Source of the DNA: Akebia trifoliata
Taxonomy: Eukaryota; Streptophyta; Magnoliopsida; Ranunculales; Lardizabalaceae
Reading direction: 5' to 3'
Assembly: GCA_017979445.1 (NCBI GenBank)
Contig: CM030708.1
Location: 28,119,613 to 28,183,612 of the forward strand
DNA: 64,000 nucleotides
Below are positions 22,624-37,500 of this stretch, piece by piece (position 1 is the first letter of the stretch; the number at the start of each line of letters is the position of its first letter). The notes below the pieces were generated by a model. That model was not told where the DNA came from. It saw nothing but the letters and a program-made list of their open reading frames with translations, and did no database searches. The translations under genes and the position numbers were made by a program.

Positions 22624-23647
22624 GTGAGTCTTCTCTCTCTCAAATTTTAATCTTCCGATTTAGATATAGATTATGTGAAACTCATACTGTATTACGTGCT
22701 TCGTTATTTTACGAAATTTATTTGCCTGTTTGTGTTTTCGATTTCTTTAGATCTCTTGAATCAGATTGTAGTCCGTACGAAAGTTATCGAAATTAGATTT
22801 CAAATTTCCTCACCTTATTTTTTCGGATTCTGACCATTTTTTTTCCTCTTTTTTGTATTTAGATTTAGATCTGTTTTTTTTTTTTTTTTACTTCTATTTT
22901 CATTTCTAGGATGCTTAGCTTTTGCGATTGAATCAGAATCCTTGATAGAAGAACACTAGACTTATGAAAAATCCCTTTTGGAGCGACTCTCTGGAACTTA
23001 TTCAGCGGTGTCTCCTATTATTTCTTGCCACGTAGAGGGATCTTGGCAATCCAGACCTCTTCACTGAAATTGAAGTATTTGAATTTTTAAAAAAATGGAA
23101 GATGAGATAATCATGTGTGGCTCGAGGAAACCCATTCGCTTAGTTTCATTTAGATTTCAATTTTGTATCTTTTGCTAATGTGTGAGTTTTGGAAAAACTT
23201 CAGTGGTTAATGTTGATGAAATATTAATGGCACAATAAGAAATGGAATAAAACACAAGCTACACGATTTATATTGAATAGTTCATAATGTGGTCCGAAAG
23301 TGCGTTCAAAAAAGAGAGAAAATTTCTTGAATTTTGCATAAAATTATTTATTTTTTACAATGATTTTAGGTACTTGGAATTTGGAAACACTTGGACATAA
23401 TTGAATGGGGAATAAGATTTGTTCAGTTTACCCCAAATTATTAGGAAAGACTTTGATGCCGACGATAATTTGGGAAATTTTGGAAAACATACTATGAGGA
23501 TCTTTGATCCTCCGCCCAATCTTTACTATAACTTTGGTAGCGACAGACAAGTGTTGGGATGCTCGCGAAATTGTCGTATTCTTGTTGTATGATTACCTTT
23601 TGTTATTCAAGTTGCATTTTAATGTTGGTGATCATTTTACAGAAGCA

Positions 23648-25268
<1,621 letters not shown>

Positions 25269-28070
25269 ACCCTGGGCAGTTCAATTTTGGTGGTCTTTTG
25301 TGCCCTAGGCACAGGGCTCGTTTAATTATCTGTAGGAATATCAACTTTAGTACTCCAAAGATATTTCTTGTGTGCTTGAAATTATTGGGACCCCTACCCT
25401 TTGAGTTTATTGTTTGGTAAGTAGTTGAATTGTTTTGTGTGAGTTTATTGATCGGTAAGTAGTTGAATTGTTTTGTTGAGACACTTGTGCTTAAAACCAG
25501 TAGATTACGGTATCTGTGATATTGCCCCCCTACCTCTTAAGGGTGTACTACCCTGCAATATCCAGAGATACGCTCCCTTATTATATGCATAAATTTGCTA
25601 TCAAATCATATAATTTACCTAGCATAATACTAGGAAAAGATTTGTTAGGGTATCTTCAATGGGAATGTTATTATCCTAGGGTTAGAAAATTATAAATTCA
25701 TTTTGAGTGATTCTCTTATTTTAAGACACAAGGAAACTTATTTAATTTTAGGACACCTATTACATGAATTTTTGTCTATAATAATCTATATTATGATATT
25801 ATTGTTATTGAATTTTGTGCAAATTGAAGAGAGATTTTCCATTACTTGTAGAGATTTGAACCCTAAGGGTGGTTTTGTCAATGGATTACCACCTCAGTAG
25901 TCTATGGCACCACAGCCCTCTTAAGTTTCTTAGAGAAATATTTTTTTTAACATTTCCAAGGTTTTGAATATAGGCAGCACCTAAACTTAAAATTGAAATT
26001 AAATGTGAAAAATAATTATTTTTTAAAGTTAGAATTTTATGCTCTACAATCATGTGTTTTTAGGCCAGAAGTTGAGCCCGTAGTCGGAATCCAAATTAGG
26101 GCTCCACAATTGATGACATGAGGCTTGACTTTGGTGGTCTATGAAAGATTTGACAAAATAGACCGAAAGACCTCATCTTCAATGTTTAGGAGGAACCCTT
26201 GTTTTTTTTTTTTTTTTTCCTTCTATAAATTGACAATGAATTTTCCGATTTTTGTTGGTGTTTGAGCCCAGCAAATAGTGCTCATTTTGTTACTCTATGT
26301 AACCCGGATGATTCTCAAAAAGTACCCTCCAGACCACAATATTAAGAGGATGTTTCTCCTTTTCAAAATACTCACTACTTTACAAATTCTGTTTTTCTTT
26401 TAATAAATCTTTTCACAAGATTTTGCAAATTTTACTCATCAATAAATCATTCAATTAGATAACTCTTGTATTAACATGATTTCTTTCCTCTTTTTTTAGT
26501 ACAAAAATAGTGGAGAATCAGTGTTTACATATTTAATTACATGCTTGCCCTTTGTTTCTACCGTTGAGGACTTTACCACTAAGACAACAAAAGCTAGATG
26601 TCTTCCCAACATTGTATTTCAAAACAGTACCGGGTTATTTATTTGAGCATTTTTTAATATTGATCACCAATTGTAGCTTTAGATCATTTTTTGGGCATTC
26701 ATGCCTTGGCTGTCATTGACTCTTTTATGTAATCGCCTTTCTTCCTCTTATTAGGAATGGCGATATCCGAAACTGAGATACCTAGCCATCTTAAAAACTT
26801 AACCAAAAAATTTCATAAATATAAATAAAGGATAAAGAGCAGGTCAATGTAATATGAGTTGGTCGAATGCCATCAAAAGTCCCAGCTCACTAGGACTTGA
26901 TTCTAACTAATGCACTTTGGGAAAATTTAAATAAGAGCATAATTGTCTGTTCATTTCTCCAACTGATGAATAAATTGAGGTGATTCAGATTTTCGTGTCC
27001 GATTCCATATTTAGATTTTAGATGGAATCAGATTATAAAAACTGGTTTCCATAAATCTCATTTCACCACAATTTCTACTATTTGGTTTTTGAATCTAGGG
27101 TGCATCATCATTTCAGAATCTAAAATGTAGGAAACACCAATTATATGAAACAAGTCCTGCATCGTTTCTAATTTTAGTCGATATCTATTTTTAATTATGG
27201 AAGAATCACTTTTACAATCCAATCCAAACATAATCAGATTCAAAAATAAGTTTATTCGCAGAAATTGGATACTAAAATCAATTCATGGGCAATAATCAGT
27301 TTTCAAGAATACCTATCAAAGACTGTCAAAACTTCAAATTGTTTCCAAAGTGAAATAGCCTTCACGTTGCAAATCCCTCAGGAAAACAGAACACTTAAAG
27401 TTAGAATCATGAAAAAAAAGTAGAGGATATGGCTATTTTCCTCATCTAATGTAGTAGAGGCAGATGGATATTTCCACCTAAATGATCGCCCATTCTTGTA
27501 TCCTTATTTGAGACAATTCACATTAGGAGTACAAAAAATGGATTGAGGTACTACGAGCGGATATGAACACACTAGAACTGATAGAAGATATGGCTCTAGA
27601 CACAATTGAATACAGGAACATGACCTGTTCAACCAACTCTAAATTGAGGGACAATGCTTAGGTGATGATGACCCTTTAAAACATACTTTTACAGGCAAGG
27701 ATTTCTAGGAATTATATGTCAATGTCCTGAGCTTATATGCACAAATATGAAAGAGTTTGTATGGTACTGATATGAATTCCAACGCAATTTTAGACACTAT
27801 ACCAATAAATAATGGGAATAGATCTTACACAAAATCTCAAGTGATAGAAATAATTTCACAACAACTATTAAGTGGTAAGAATTGACACTTGGTTAATGGA
27901 AAAGGACACAAAATAAGACATTGAAGTAGACCAAGGTCAAGTAGCTTCTTACCTCAAACTTGTGATTCTTCTCCTCTTTCATCACCACTATAATATATTA
28001 TGTATCTCCTTTTTATATGCTGGTTGCTTCAGCATTTTAAAGGAGATACCCTTATCTTGATTTGGAGGCT
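25269..28070. other. Intergenic region with 3' UTRs and one MITE fragment
   Basis: The left end probably includes the RPL32 3' UTR and the right end the 3' UTR of the minus-strand protease gene. Bases about 25,850-25,925 match the subterminal part of the cttactaacttagtaag MITE family (tggattaccacctcag and caccacagccctc). A poly-T run lies at about 26,201-26,218. No other gene, RNA or repeat was recognised, and the short open frames have no recognisable domain. Confidence 0.5.
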
Positions 28071-31000
28071 TCAAGCTTCTCCAGAGGGTTCATTGGATGA
28101 TGATGCATCAGTCCCATAGTTCCACAGATGTTTTAGTTCACCTCTCACACTCCCCAATATAACAACAAGCCCTGCATGATAAAAAACAGAGAAAACAATA
28201 TGTCGTCAGTGAACAATATGGAGCTTTCTCCACTATCAGAGTTGAAGACATGACTATTGGCATAATGCATTTCATTACCTAATGTACATGGCACAAGGTA
28301 GAGAAGTGCAGGTTGACCATGCCCGTCCATCAAATATAGAGCAAGATATGTAAGTGCGAGGCCTGCAATAGAGAGAAGGAGCAACTCTCGTCAACATAAA
28401 AAATGAAAAAAGACTTACAGTTCATCATTCAGGTGGATATAAAGTTTCAAATAATAGAAACTTGACATTTAACATAGAAATGTATGTAGATAAGCCTATA
28501 AAGCTTCTTCGGAACTAGTTGGCACTTGTAGGCCCAGTGGGAACCCTATTTATTGGGTCTTCAGAAAGCTTATCTAAAAGAAATTTTGCGTTTGAATCTT
28601 CTTCGGGGCATGTTAAGATATAAGGAAAGGGGGAGGAACAGTAGCAATGATAGAGTCAAACCCATGTCTTAATTATGTGTCGCTCTTAACTAGTTTTTAT
28701 TTTTATTTTTATTAGTAGTGTGGCTCTTAACTTTAATTATAAGCAAGTCAATGGTTGTATCCTCACATTTTCATGCATAATTAAAACACTTCTCTGGATT
28801 AGCCTCATTATGCAAACCCTTTTACTACCCCTAATGACTAATATAAATTGCATTATCTGAAGAGTGGCTTACATGAAACGAAATGCGGTTCAACAAAACT
28901 CTAAATCAAGTAAAATATGTCAAGTTAGTTGGGCAGGAATGGTCCAAGCCACTTCACCTCAATTGTATATTTCACTTGGTTATCATCGTTATATTATTGA
29001 TTTGTATCGTCATTCAAATGCAATGGTGGCAAATAATCACATGCATAGAAACAAGAAGCGAAGAAAGAACAACTTATGAGGAAAAGAAAAAGGAAAAATG
29101 GGTATAGTGACCCACCAACTCCATAGCCAACTGTCAACCAAAGAAAATATCCGTTGAAGACGCCTTTCTTATTTGATCTGTCATATCTGCATCACCCACC
29201 AAGTAAGCCCCTCAAAAATACAAACAAGAAGGAAATGACACAAAAAATCCAAACCAACCTAGAATCAAATTATAACATCAACAGATATGAGAAGCCAATA
29301 AGGAGAATATATATTACGAAGTATAACATTTTGAATTCCGTGTCTATTTCGGTCAGCCAAGAAATGGAAATATTTCGTAGAATAACTCTACTAATGTGGT
29401 AAGTAATATAATATTTGATCTGTCATATCTGAATCTGCTAAAATCAGCTTGTTTCATCGAATTGCAAGGGGAATTCATATATTTCACATGATTCTGTACA
29501 AGAAAATAACTGTTTCAAAGGAAAGTACTAAACAAAATTGAAGGTGCCAACTAGCTAAGTTGGTTAAAGACTTAAAGTCTGAATACTGATACCATGACCC
29601 GGGTTCAAAATCCACCTTCACCAACTCATTACTAACCACTAACTTGCTTGCATATCAAATAAAGTACCAAAACAAGTTTCGCACAAGCAAGTTTATAATA
29701 CAATACCTGAAAGCAAATGAAATGAGCAAACCAGGGAAGAGGATGTCTCCAAACCCAATCATATCGTACCCACCCCAAGGATCAAAAAATCGAGGGATTC
29801 TCAAAAGCATAGGAATGGCTTCTCCACCACTATTGTCCCCACGAGCAACCTATAAATCAAATAAGAAGACATGAAAAGAATTTTCAACTTGACTATTATA
29901 ACTAATCACATGAGCATTTTTTTTTTTTTTAATAAGTAGACACATGCTCATTTTAACCATTCTGCATTCCTCTTACGTTATATAGAACAAATTGTGGAAC
30001 TAGAAAACCAACCATGAAGAATAAGCACACAATACATAAACTTCTAACTGTTGGTCGTCTTAGATCGTTTGTGCCCAGTCGATTTACAATCTACAATCTA
30101 AGGATCCAAAGCCCCCTCCAAGTCCAAGGTAGGGTTTTATTTTTCATTTGAGTGGTTGTATTGGATAAACTTCTAACTGCTACGAAGGTCATAGTTGATT
30201 TTTGTTCCATGCGCACAGTAAGGAGGGGGATCCGTTAATCACCTCCTCATACACTTTAATTTCACTTGCACAGCATAATCTCATTTTTTAACTCACTCAA
30301 ACCTTAATTGGGTTCTCTCATAGTCTGTGAAAGTGGTATACAATAGCCTTATCATCAAAATGGAAAATCATGGGAGTTTGATCCATGTTGTTTATTGAGG
30401 TGAGGCCTTTAGAAGGAAAGGAACATGCAGATCTTCGCAAAGCCATCATCAGTATTTTAGTTCTCCTTTTCTTTTGGAGTAAGCTCTTACAAAGTTCCAA
30501 GGCTTTTTCATGGAGGATTTTCACGCCCCTCATATGTTGTAAACATGCAATGTAAATTGCTTTCTCATTGAATACATAAATTCCTTAACTTTTTATTGTT
30601 ACTGTTATTATTATTATTATTATTGGTGAAAAGTTTTGGTGTTTGGGCAAGGCTGTTCTTAATGAGATCAGTAGCACATGGTGAAGGCAGCTCTTTAACC
30701 CAGGTCTATGATATCAATGCCCACAGACTTTACCAACTAAGCTAGTCGGCACCTTATAAATCCTTAACAGTCCATACTTTCTTTTTTTTTATAACCAAAA
30801 TTTTATTGAAAGAGGACAAGGAATCCTCAAAGGAAACACACAACAGCAGGAGCACAAAGCAAACAAGAATTTAAAAAAAAAAAAAAAAAGACTCAATTCC
30901 ATACTTTCCATGGCCAAATGAATTGTATTTTCTTAATCTCACTCTTTTACCCACACTTGTCCAGCTTGATATGGAACCCTAATAATAGTGATGGCATACA

Positions 31001-34000
31001 TGGGTGAGAATGTCTCTTGCAGGCATAGAAGTTAAAGTTAATCCTTTTTATCTGAGCAAGTGCCTTTTCCTTCCATGAATTAACGTTCAAACTAGAGTTT
31101 CTTTCTCTTCACTCCCTAAATTTGTACCTTTAATTTCACAAGATAAATATTGAAATGGGTTGCACATACCACATAAGCATCACAAAATTATTGAATTCGA
31201 GGGATTTTACATCTATGAATCATAAGATATCTCATAAAGTCAAAGTGTTTCAACCAGCTTATGTCAGACCTATTTGCTCTTAACCAATGTCTTCCAGAAA
31301 ATGGAGAAATTCAATTTCCAAAAGCGTGATGAGGGTTAAGTTAGATGCGTTCTAGACCAACAAAGAAGCCTGGTCAATTTTGTTTGAAGAATGGCTAGAA
31401 GAACCATGAGGTGTCATTTATTGTATCGATGAGCAACAATGGAAGGTTAACACCGTGCCTTAACATCATTATCATCAACTTAACCTTATCCCAAAAATCC
31501 TGGTCGGATAAACAAATCATGTTCCTCCATTCATTTCTGTCTAAAACCATGTTTGGTTAATTCAAGAGTCTTCAAATCAGTAAAATCATGCTTTACGTAA
31601 AACAAATTATTCATCCTTACAAAGAAAATATGAATGTTGCAACTCCAAAAAGATGAGACATTCCAGGACCAGGAATTGAAAGAGAAAAAAACATGAATGG
31701 TTATCATACAAATTAAAGTTAAGAGAACAGAAGTTTTAGGACATACAAATTAAATAGAACATGGAAAGCCAAAAGAAAGACAATACAGTAGCAGAAAAGG
31801 ATGGCAGACAACAACTAACACTACATTTTACATAAAAAATCCCAATTCATGGTGAAATTCCTTAACTTTATAATGCATTTAACTCTGAATTTCATGAGCA
31901 TATGTCACGCACTTAACAGCAAAAACTCATTCTCTAAAATGCCAGAACAGGAATAAAATTGACCTGGAACTAGACTTACCGCAATCATAACACTTTCATG
32001 GAATATAAGTGGTGATATGAAGACCCAAAATATGTCGTAAACAAATGCACAGCAAAGAAGCACTGAAGCCACCTGAAATAGGAAACAACAATCAATAGAT
32101 GGGAAAACATGAATAACTGCAGAATAACAAATCATATATTTATGTACCTTGATATTTGGTAATCGAGCCATTTGCAATACAGTGATCATCAAACAGATAC
32201 CCTGTCAACAGGAAATGTAAGTTTTACATGATATAAACAGGCTGAAATGGTTTTGTGCAGTATCTCTGCCAAATTACTATATATATGATGAGAGGCAATG
32301 ATAAAGGAGTTTGAAATACAGCAAAAGGAGTGCTTCTGAATTTAAACCAAACTTTTTTGTTTTGTTTTGAGAAGTAAAAATTTATCTATTAGGAAAGCAA
32401 CTGAAGGCAGTCGAGGAGGCTGGCCTGCAAGCAAAACACAAAGAAGACTCGAGCAAAGGACTAAATTACAAATCCAATCCCATCTAACTAAGAAGTCTTC
32501 AAAAACAGACTCCTCTGAATTCTTTAATGCAAAATTGCAAATAACGTGGATCTTCAAGAAGGTCCGATTAACAGGTTTAGTAATAACTACTAAAAAAAAA
32601 TGATGAAGTCACATTTTTTTTTAGTTCTGGACAAAATTATTAATAAGGAGACAAGCAATGAAAAAGAAATATTGCATTAAGGAAACATGTGTGCAAGAGA
32701 AAATGGTAAATACATTAGCCGGCTGAAAAAAGAAAATGTATTGGATTAGGGACATGCTTAACATTAACTGTTAAAAATGGAGATCAACTAACTCTAGTAA
32801 CAGGAAGTGACTTGAGAAGTTGAAAAAAAACTAATCCTCCTACGAGCAGGACTCTAGCATGCAATTCCCATGTTCTTATGAGCAGAAATAGAACACAATA
32901 TTCCCACTCTTGCACCTGTTTCCATTTAAAAAAAATTCTCTTGTTATTCATATTATCTACAGCACATTGTTTGTACTCTTTTCTTTTCATTTATGTTCTT
33001 TGTTTCTTTCCTTGAAACAAGATGACATGACATACACATGTACATGACTGCACCGGGCAGACTCCCTACACACTAGACACGATATCAAAATGGGAAACAA
33101 ATATTATGTACAGGACCTTAACACCAAGCCAAACCAGACCACATCCGACAATATTGTGCCCATGACCAAGCCAACAATGGTTGTGCCCTGGCCAAGCCAT
33201 GTCAAGCAATGCGGCGCCCATATGCCTAGGCTGTGCCCAACCTAGTCTTATTAAATTCATGAAAGAGAGAATGTTTCCAAATTCATTAAGTTTCAAAATG
33301 ATTTGGTTTTGTCTCAGCATTTTTGTTGACCAAAATGAGATTTTGAACCTTGGCAGAGGCATTTGATAGGGAACAAAACGAAGCATCCAGATGTCACTTG
33401 TGAATGCACAAGGTGGGTTCACTGATTGATCCAATACTTCTTGAGCTCAGAGAAGACAACATGTTCAGAAGCCCTTCAAGAAGTTTGCTGAAATGAGCAA
33501 CAGAAGCTAAAGCCGGAAGAAGAGCAAGGGTCAAAATATAGAGGTTATAGATCCTTATTCATATCCAGACTTTTCCTAGTAGATGAGGTCCAACTAAATC
33601 TAATCAAAGGAGGGGGGAGGAAGAGGTTAGCAGCAACATCAAAGGTTCTTCCTATTCAACCATATTCCCAACAACACGGCAACATAGAGTATTGGGACCA
33701 AGTCAGGACAGAGAAACATAAAGTAACTTACAAGAATATCTTGACCGATCCAAGCATATGATGCATGCTGATTTGCTGCCCAGAAAATGGCAAAAGCCAG
33801 ACAGAATGGTAACACCACAATAGACAAAACTGAAAGCTCCCCAAGAACGGGAACATTTACAGTTCTATTCCCAGAGTTCTTGAATATTCTGGTCAGAATG
33901 CAAAATAAAATCATAAATAAATAGGGAGAAGAAACTATGAAAAATATAATGTCAAATGTTGAAAAACTTGAGCATAAAAAAGGATTCACATAGATCTACC

Positions 34001-34458
34001 TTAAAATCAGTGCTACCAAGCAAGCATGCATTCCCTGAAAAATGGAAATAATTTCCAATGAGAATCAGACAGTGCACCTATCAATTTCTTATGCACTATA
34101 ATCAAGGACCAAGGAGGTTTAACTCAACATGAAGATATTTTGAAAGAATTGGACAACAAAGAAAAGTTCAGAAATTAATCAAAAATGTATTAAAAAAAAT
34201 GCCCTAAAATTTAATGAAATAGTAAAGAAAGCATTATATCAAACACCCATTTTATCCCAAAAGCATTTGAAGTGAAATATGCAAAATGAATAGATTTACT
34301 AAATAATGATGCAACTATCTGAATGATTGAGAATCTAGAGCAAGAGTTGTTGGTTACAAATAATATTTCATATAATAACTTCAGAGTTTTTCCATAGAAA
34401 AATGACCTATGACCGAATTCGCACTAGTTTAAAATGAAAAGAAAGGAAATTAGTGTTT

Positions 34459-34505
<47 letters not shown>

Positions 34506-37500
34506 TAATTTCACTGTGAAAATACAAAAGAAATAACATTTTTTTTATAAGTAGAAATTTATTATTGAAGCAGCAGAATACAAAAGAGACTTACAAGGCG
34601 ACCGAGGTGACCAACCCAAATAAAGCCCCTAAGAAGCTACCAAAGTCTCCCAACGGAAGACAAAGTTTTCAAAGAAGACTCCCTTATAATCTGGATATAA
34701 CTTACACCAAAAAATTAAAGCCCCAAAATGTTTACAATAATCTCACGAAAATTTGAGACCACCCCTCTAAAGATCCTCCCGTTCCTTTCCAACCATACTC
34801 CCCAACAAATGGAAAAAGGAAGAAACCTCCACAATGTGTGTTTCCATAGCTTAAATTTATTTTTTACAATGTTTACATGAACTTCTACGACATGTTTCCA
34901 CTACAAGAAGGACCAAAAGTCTAGTTTGACCAAAAATATTTAACTTTGGGTATATTTGCACATCTCCCCACCGCCCACACACACACACAAAAAACATAGA
35001 ATTACATATCAGGTAATATATTCCTAGTTTTTTTACATTGATATGCATGTGTGTGAATCAATACATGTATAATATTTCTAATAAGGGATATTTGAAAAGT
35101 TTTCCATAGAAAATGAATAAAATGCTCTCTTTATCTAAAGAGTAACGGAAGGAGGTGACCACCAGAATACAACGACCTAAGTGTTTAGGAAAGACTTCAT
35201 TTATGTACAAGTGTTTAAGAAGAGCAAAGAGTTCAACTAAGGAACTAAGTTGTATTTTGGCTACAGAGATAAGGAAGAGTGAATAAATTATTCATCATTG
35301 TGATAGAATGCATTTCTCCACATGTGAGAAGCGGCAGCTTGTACAGAATCTATCATTCATATTTTATCACATAATAGGGATAATAATAGAATTAGCTCTT
35401 ATCATGGACGATCAGCATAGTAAATCTTGCAACAAATACACCCTAAATGATGTTCATGTGTAACTGAATGCATATCTGAAAGAACTTATATACCTCACTG
35501 CCACCAATGCAAAAGAGTATGATCAGCAGCCAAACGAACCAAGATGACATAAAAAAGTATAGTAGCACTAGAAACGTGGATGCTGTTATGACAAAAACTA
35601 CAGCACCCTTTACATTAATATCTAGGACCTCTTTATCAGAATCATCTTTCACAGTTGCAGCACCGGAAGGTTCCTAGAAAACAAATGAGAGAAGAAATTT
35701 AATCAGTAATAGCACTTTTTTCATCAGATAAGTTACTTTCATTATGTGAAATCCAAGAGCAAGAGAAATCAAACAATTTGGATGACAAGTAATACTCTTG
35801 GATATGCATGGCAAAAAATCAGAAAAGTAAGTAATGATGCAGCAAACATCAAATTTCTAAGGCTAACACCAGTTAAATACATTAATCATGTATTATACAC
35901 CATTACACTGTTTCAAATAAAGCTAATTCAAAAGTTTATCCATTTGGACATAGGCATAAGAATTAAAATATTATTGTGCCGTCAAACTTGGTGTAATCAA
36001 GTGTATCTTTAGTACTTCTGCGTATCAATGTGAAATTTAAATTTATTTAGAAAAATGGTCCAACCAGCTTGGAATGTTTTGGTTTGCCTCACCATTATTT
36101 TTTCCTTTATTTCATGAATGCATAGATTCCTTTGAAGGTTTATCTTGATTTTCAATGGACTCCTAAGGACCCCAAATACAAGATTTTGAACCTTGCTTGC
36201 AAAATGATGGACGGAGGAACTACAACTGCTCCAGAATGATCTTACTAGAATATTACTGAAAAAAAAATGAACTCTGAGGCATGTGGGTTTTAAGACTGAC
36301 TTTATCGTCCTTCTATGAGGCTTCTTGGTTTCATATAGCTAATCACATGCTTAAGTATAAATATAGGTTCAAAAACATGTAACACCCTTGTTATGGAAAT
36401 ATTGTTCTCTCACCATGATCTGGACAACCACAATATTCTCACAACACACTGAAACTCCATTTTGGCTCCATGTCAAAATCCATATCGCACTCACATGGCA
36501 CAAAATATTAGGACTCCCCCCATTCAATGAAGCTTTTTCATGTCAAAAACCATATCGAATTCACATGTCCAACATTCTATTCGAAACATACAATTTTTTT
36601 TTTATGTATTGCACGGTCAACATTAAATACATCTATATAATAAAACACAACTGCAGGGCCCACTTTGTTGCAGTTGTGTGGGGTATAAACGTCCCATCCA
36701 CTACAATTTTGTGTGAGACAAACATCCCATCAACTATAATTTTGGGGTCCACTTTATTTTCATTACTCTTCACCCCCTCTAGCTTTACTATATTTCCTCC
36801 TTTACCCCTTTTAACCCACTTTATTGTTTTTCATCTTTTACCGCTTTAACTTCAATTTTTTTTAATAATATCCCTCCAACTTTATTTTTTTCCATTTTTA
36901 CCCCTTAACCCAAAAGAGGATGCCCGTGCCTACACGGGCGAATTCTAGTACATATACATACATACATACATACACATATATGGTTGTGTGTGTGTGTGTA
37001 TTAACCATCAAATGGAGGTTGAGATGACCTTCCTGGTACAAAGAAATAGAATTTAGAGAGAGAGATCATAGGTATGTACTCTCATTACAAACCAGACCTC
37101 ATCTGGACACGAAATCCTCAAAAAGCTTTCATGTTCGTATATTGCATTGTGGAACGTGTATCTATGTTACGCAGAATAAAAAACTATGTCTTTCATTCCA
37201 GGACTTAAATTTACAGTGAGTTAGGGATCGGGACATATAATGCCATGCAAAATCTATACCATGAATGTATAAAAAGGTATTTCCTGGTGCAATCTTACCA
37301 AAATAATGCCAAGGGCTCTGAAGGAAAGAAGCACATGTTACTGGACAGATGTGCATCAGAAAAATTGAACACTAAGGTAAAAGAAAATGAAAATTTTTAT
37401 GCATCTAATATCCATGGTTATAGGTGCCTGTGAATGGCTAAGAAATAGCTTAGATGCAATAATCATTCATATGGTCATCCACAGAAAATGTGTTACTCAT

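Noticed and set aside
30318..30533. Minus-strand frame [20 protein letters not shown]
   Set aside because: No recognised domain, it lies inside an SPPL intron, and it lacks support beyond length.
33066..33434. Minus-strand 122-residue frame in an SPPL intron
   Set aside because: Its composition reflects the degenerate repeat at 33,106-33,250 and no protein family is recognisable.
34900..34925. cactacaagaagg as a CACTA transposon start in an SPPL intron
   Set aside because: The short match is common by chance in AT-rich DNA, and no partner end or subterminal repeat structure was seen. A weakly similar stretch at 39,115 lacks the CACTA bases.
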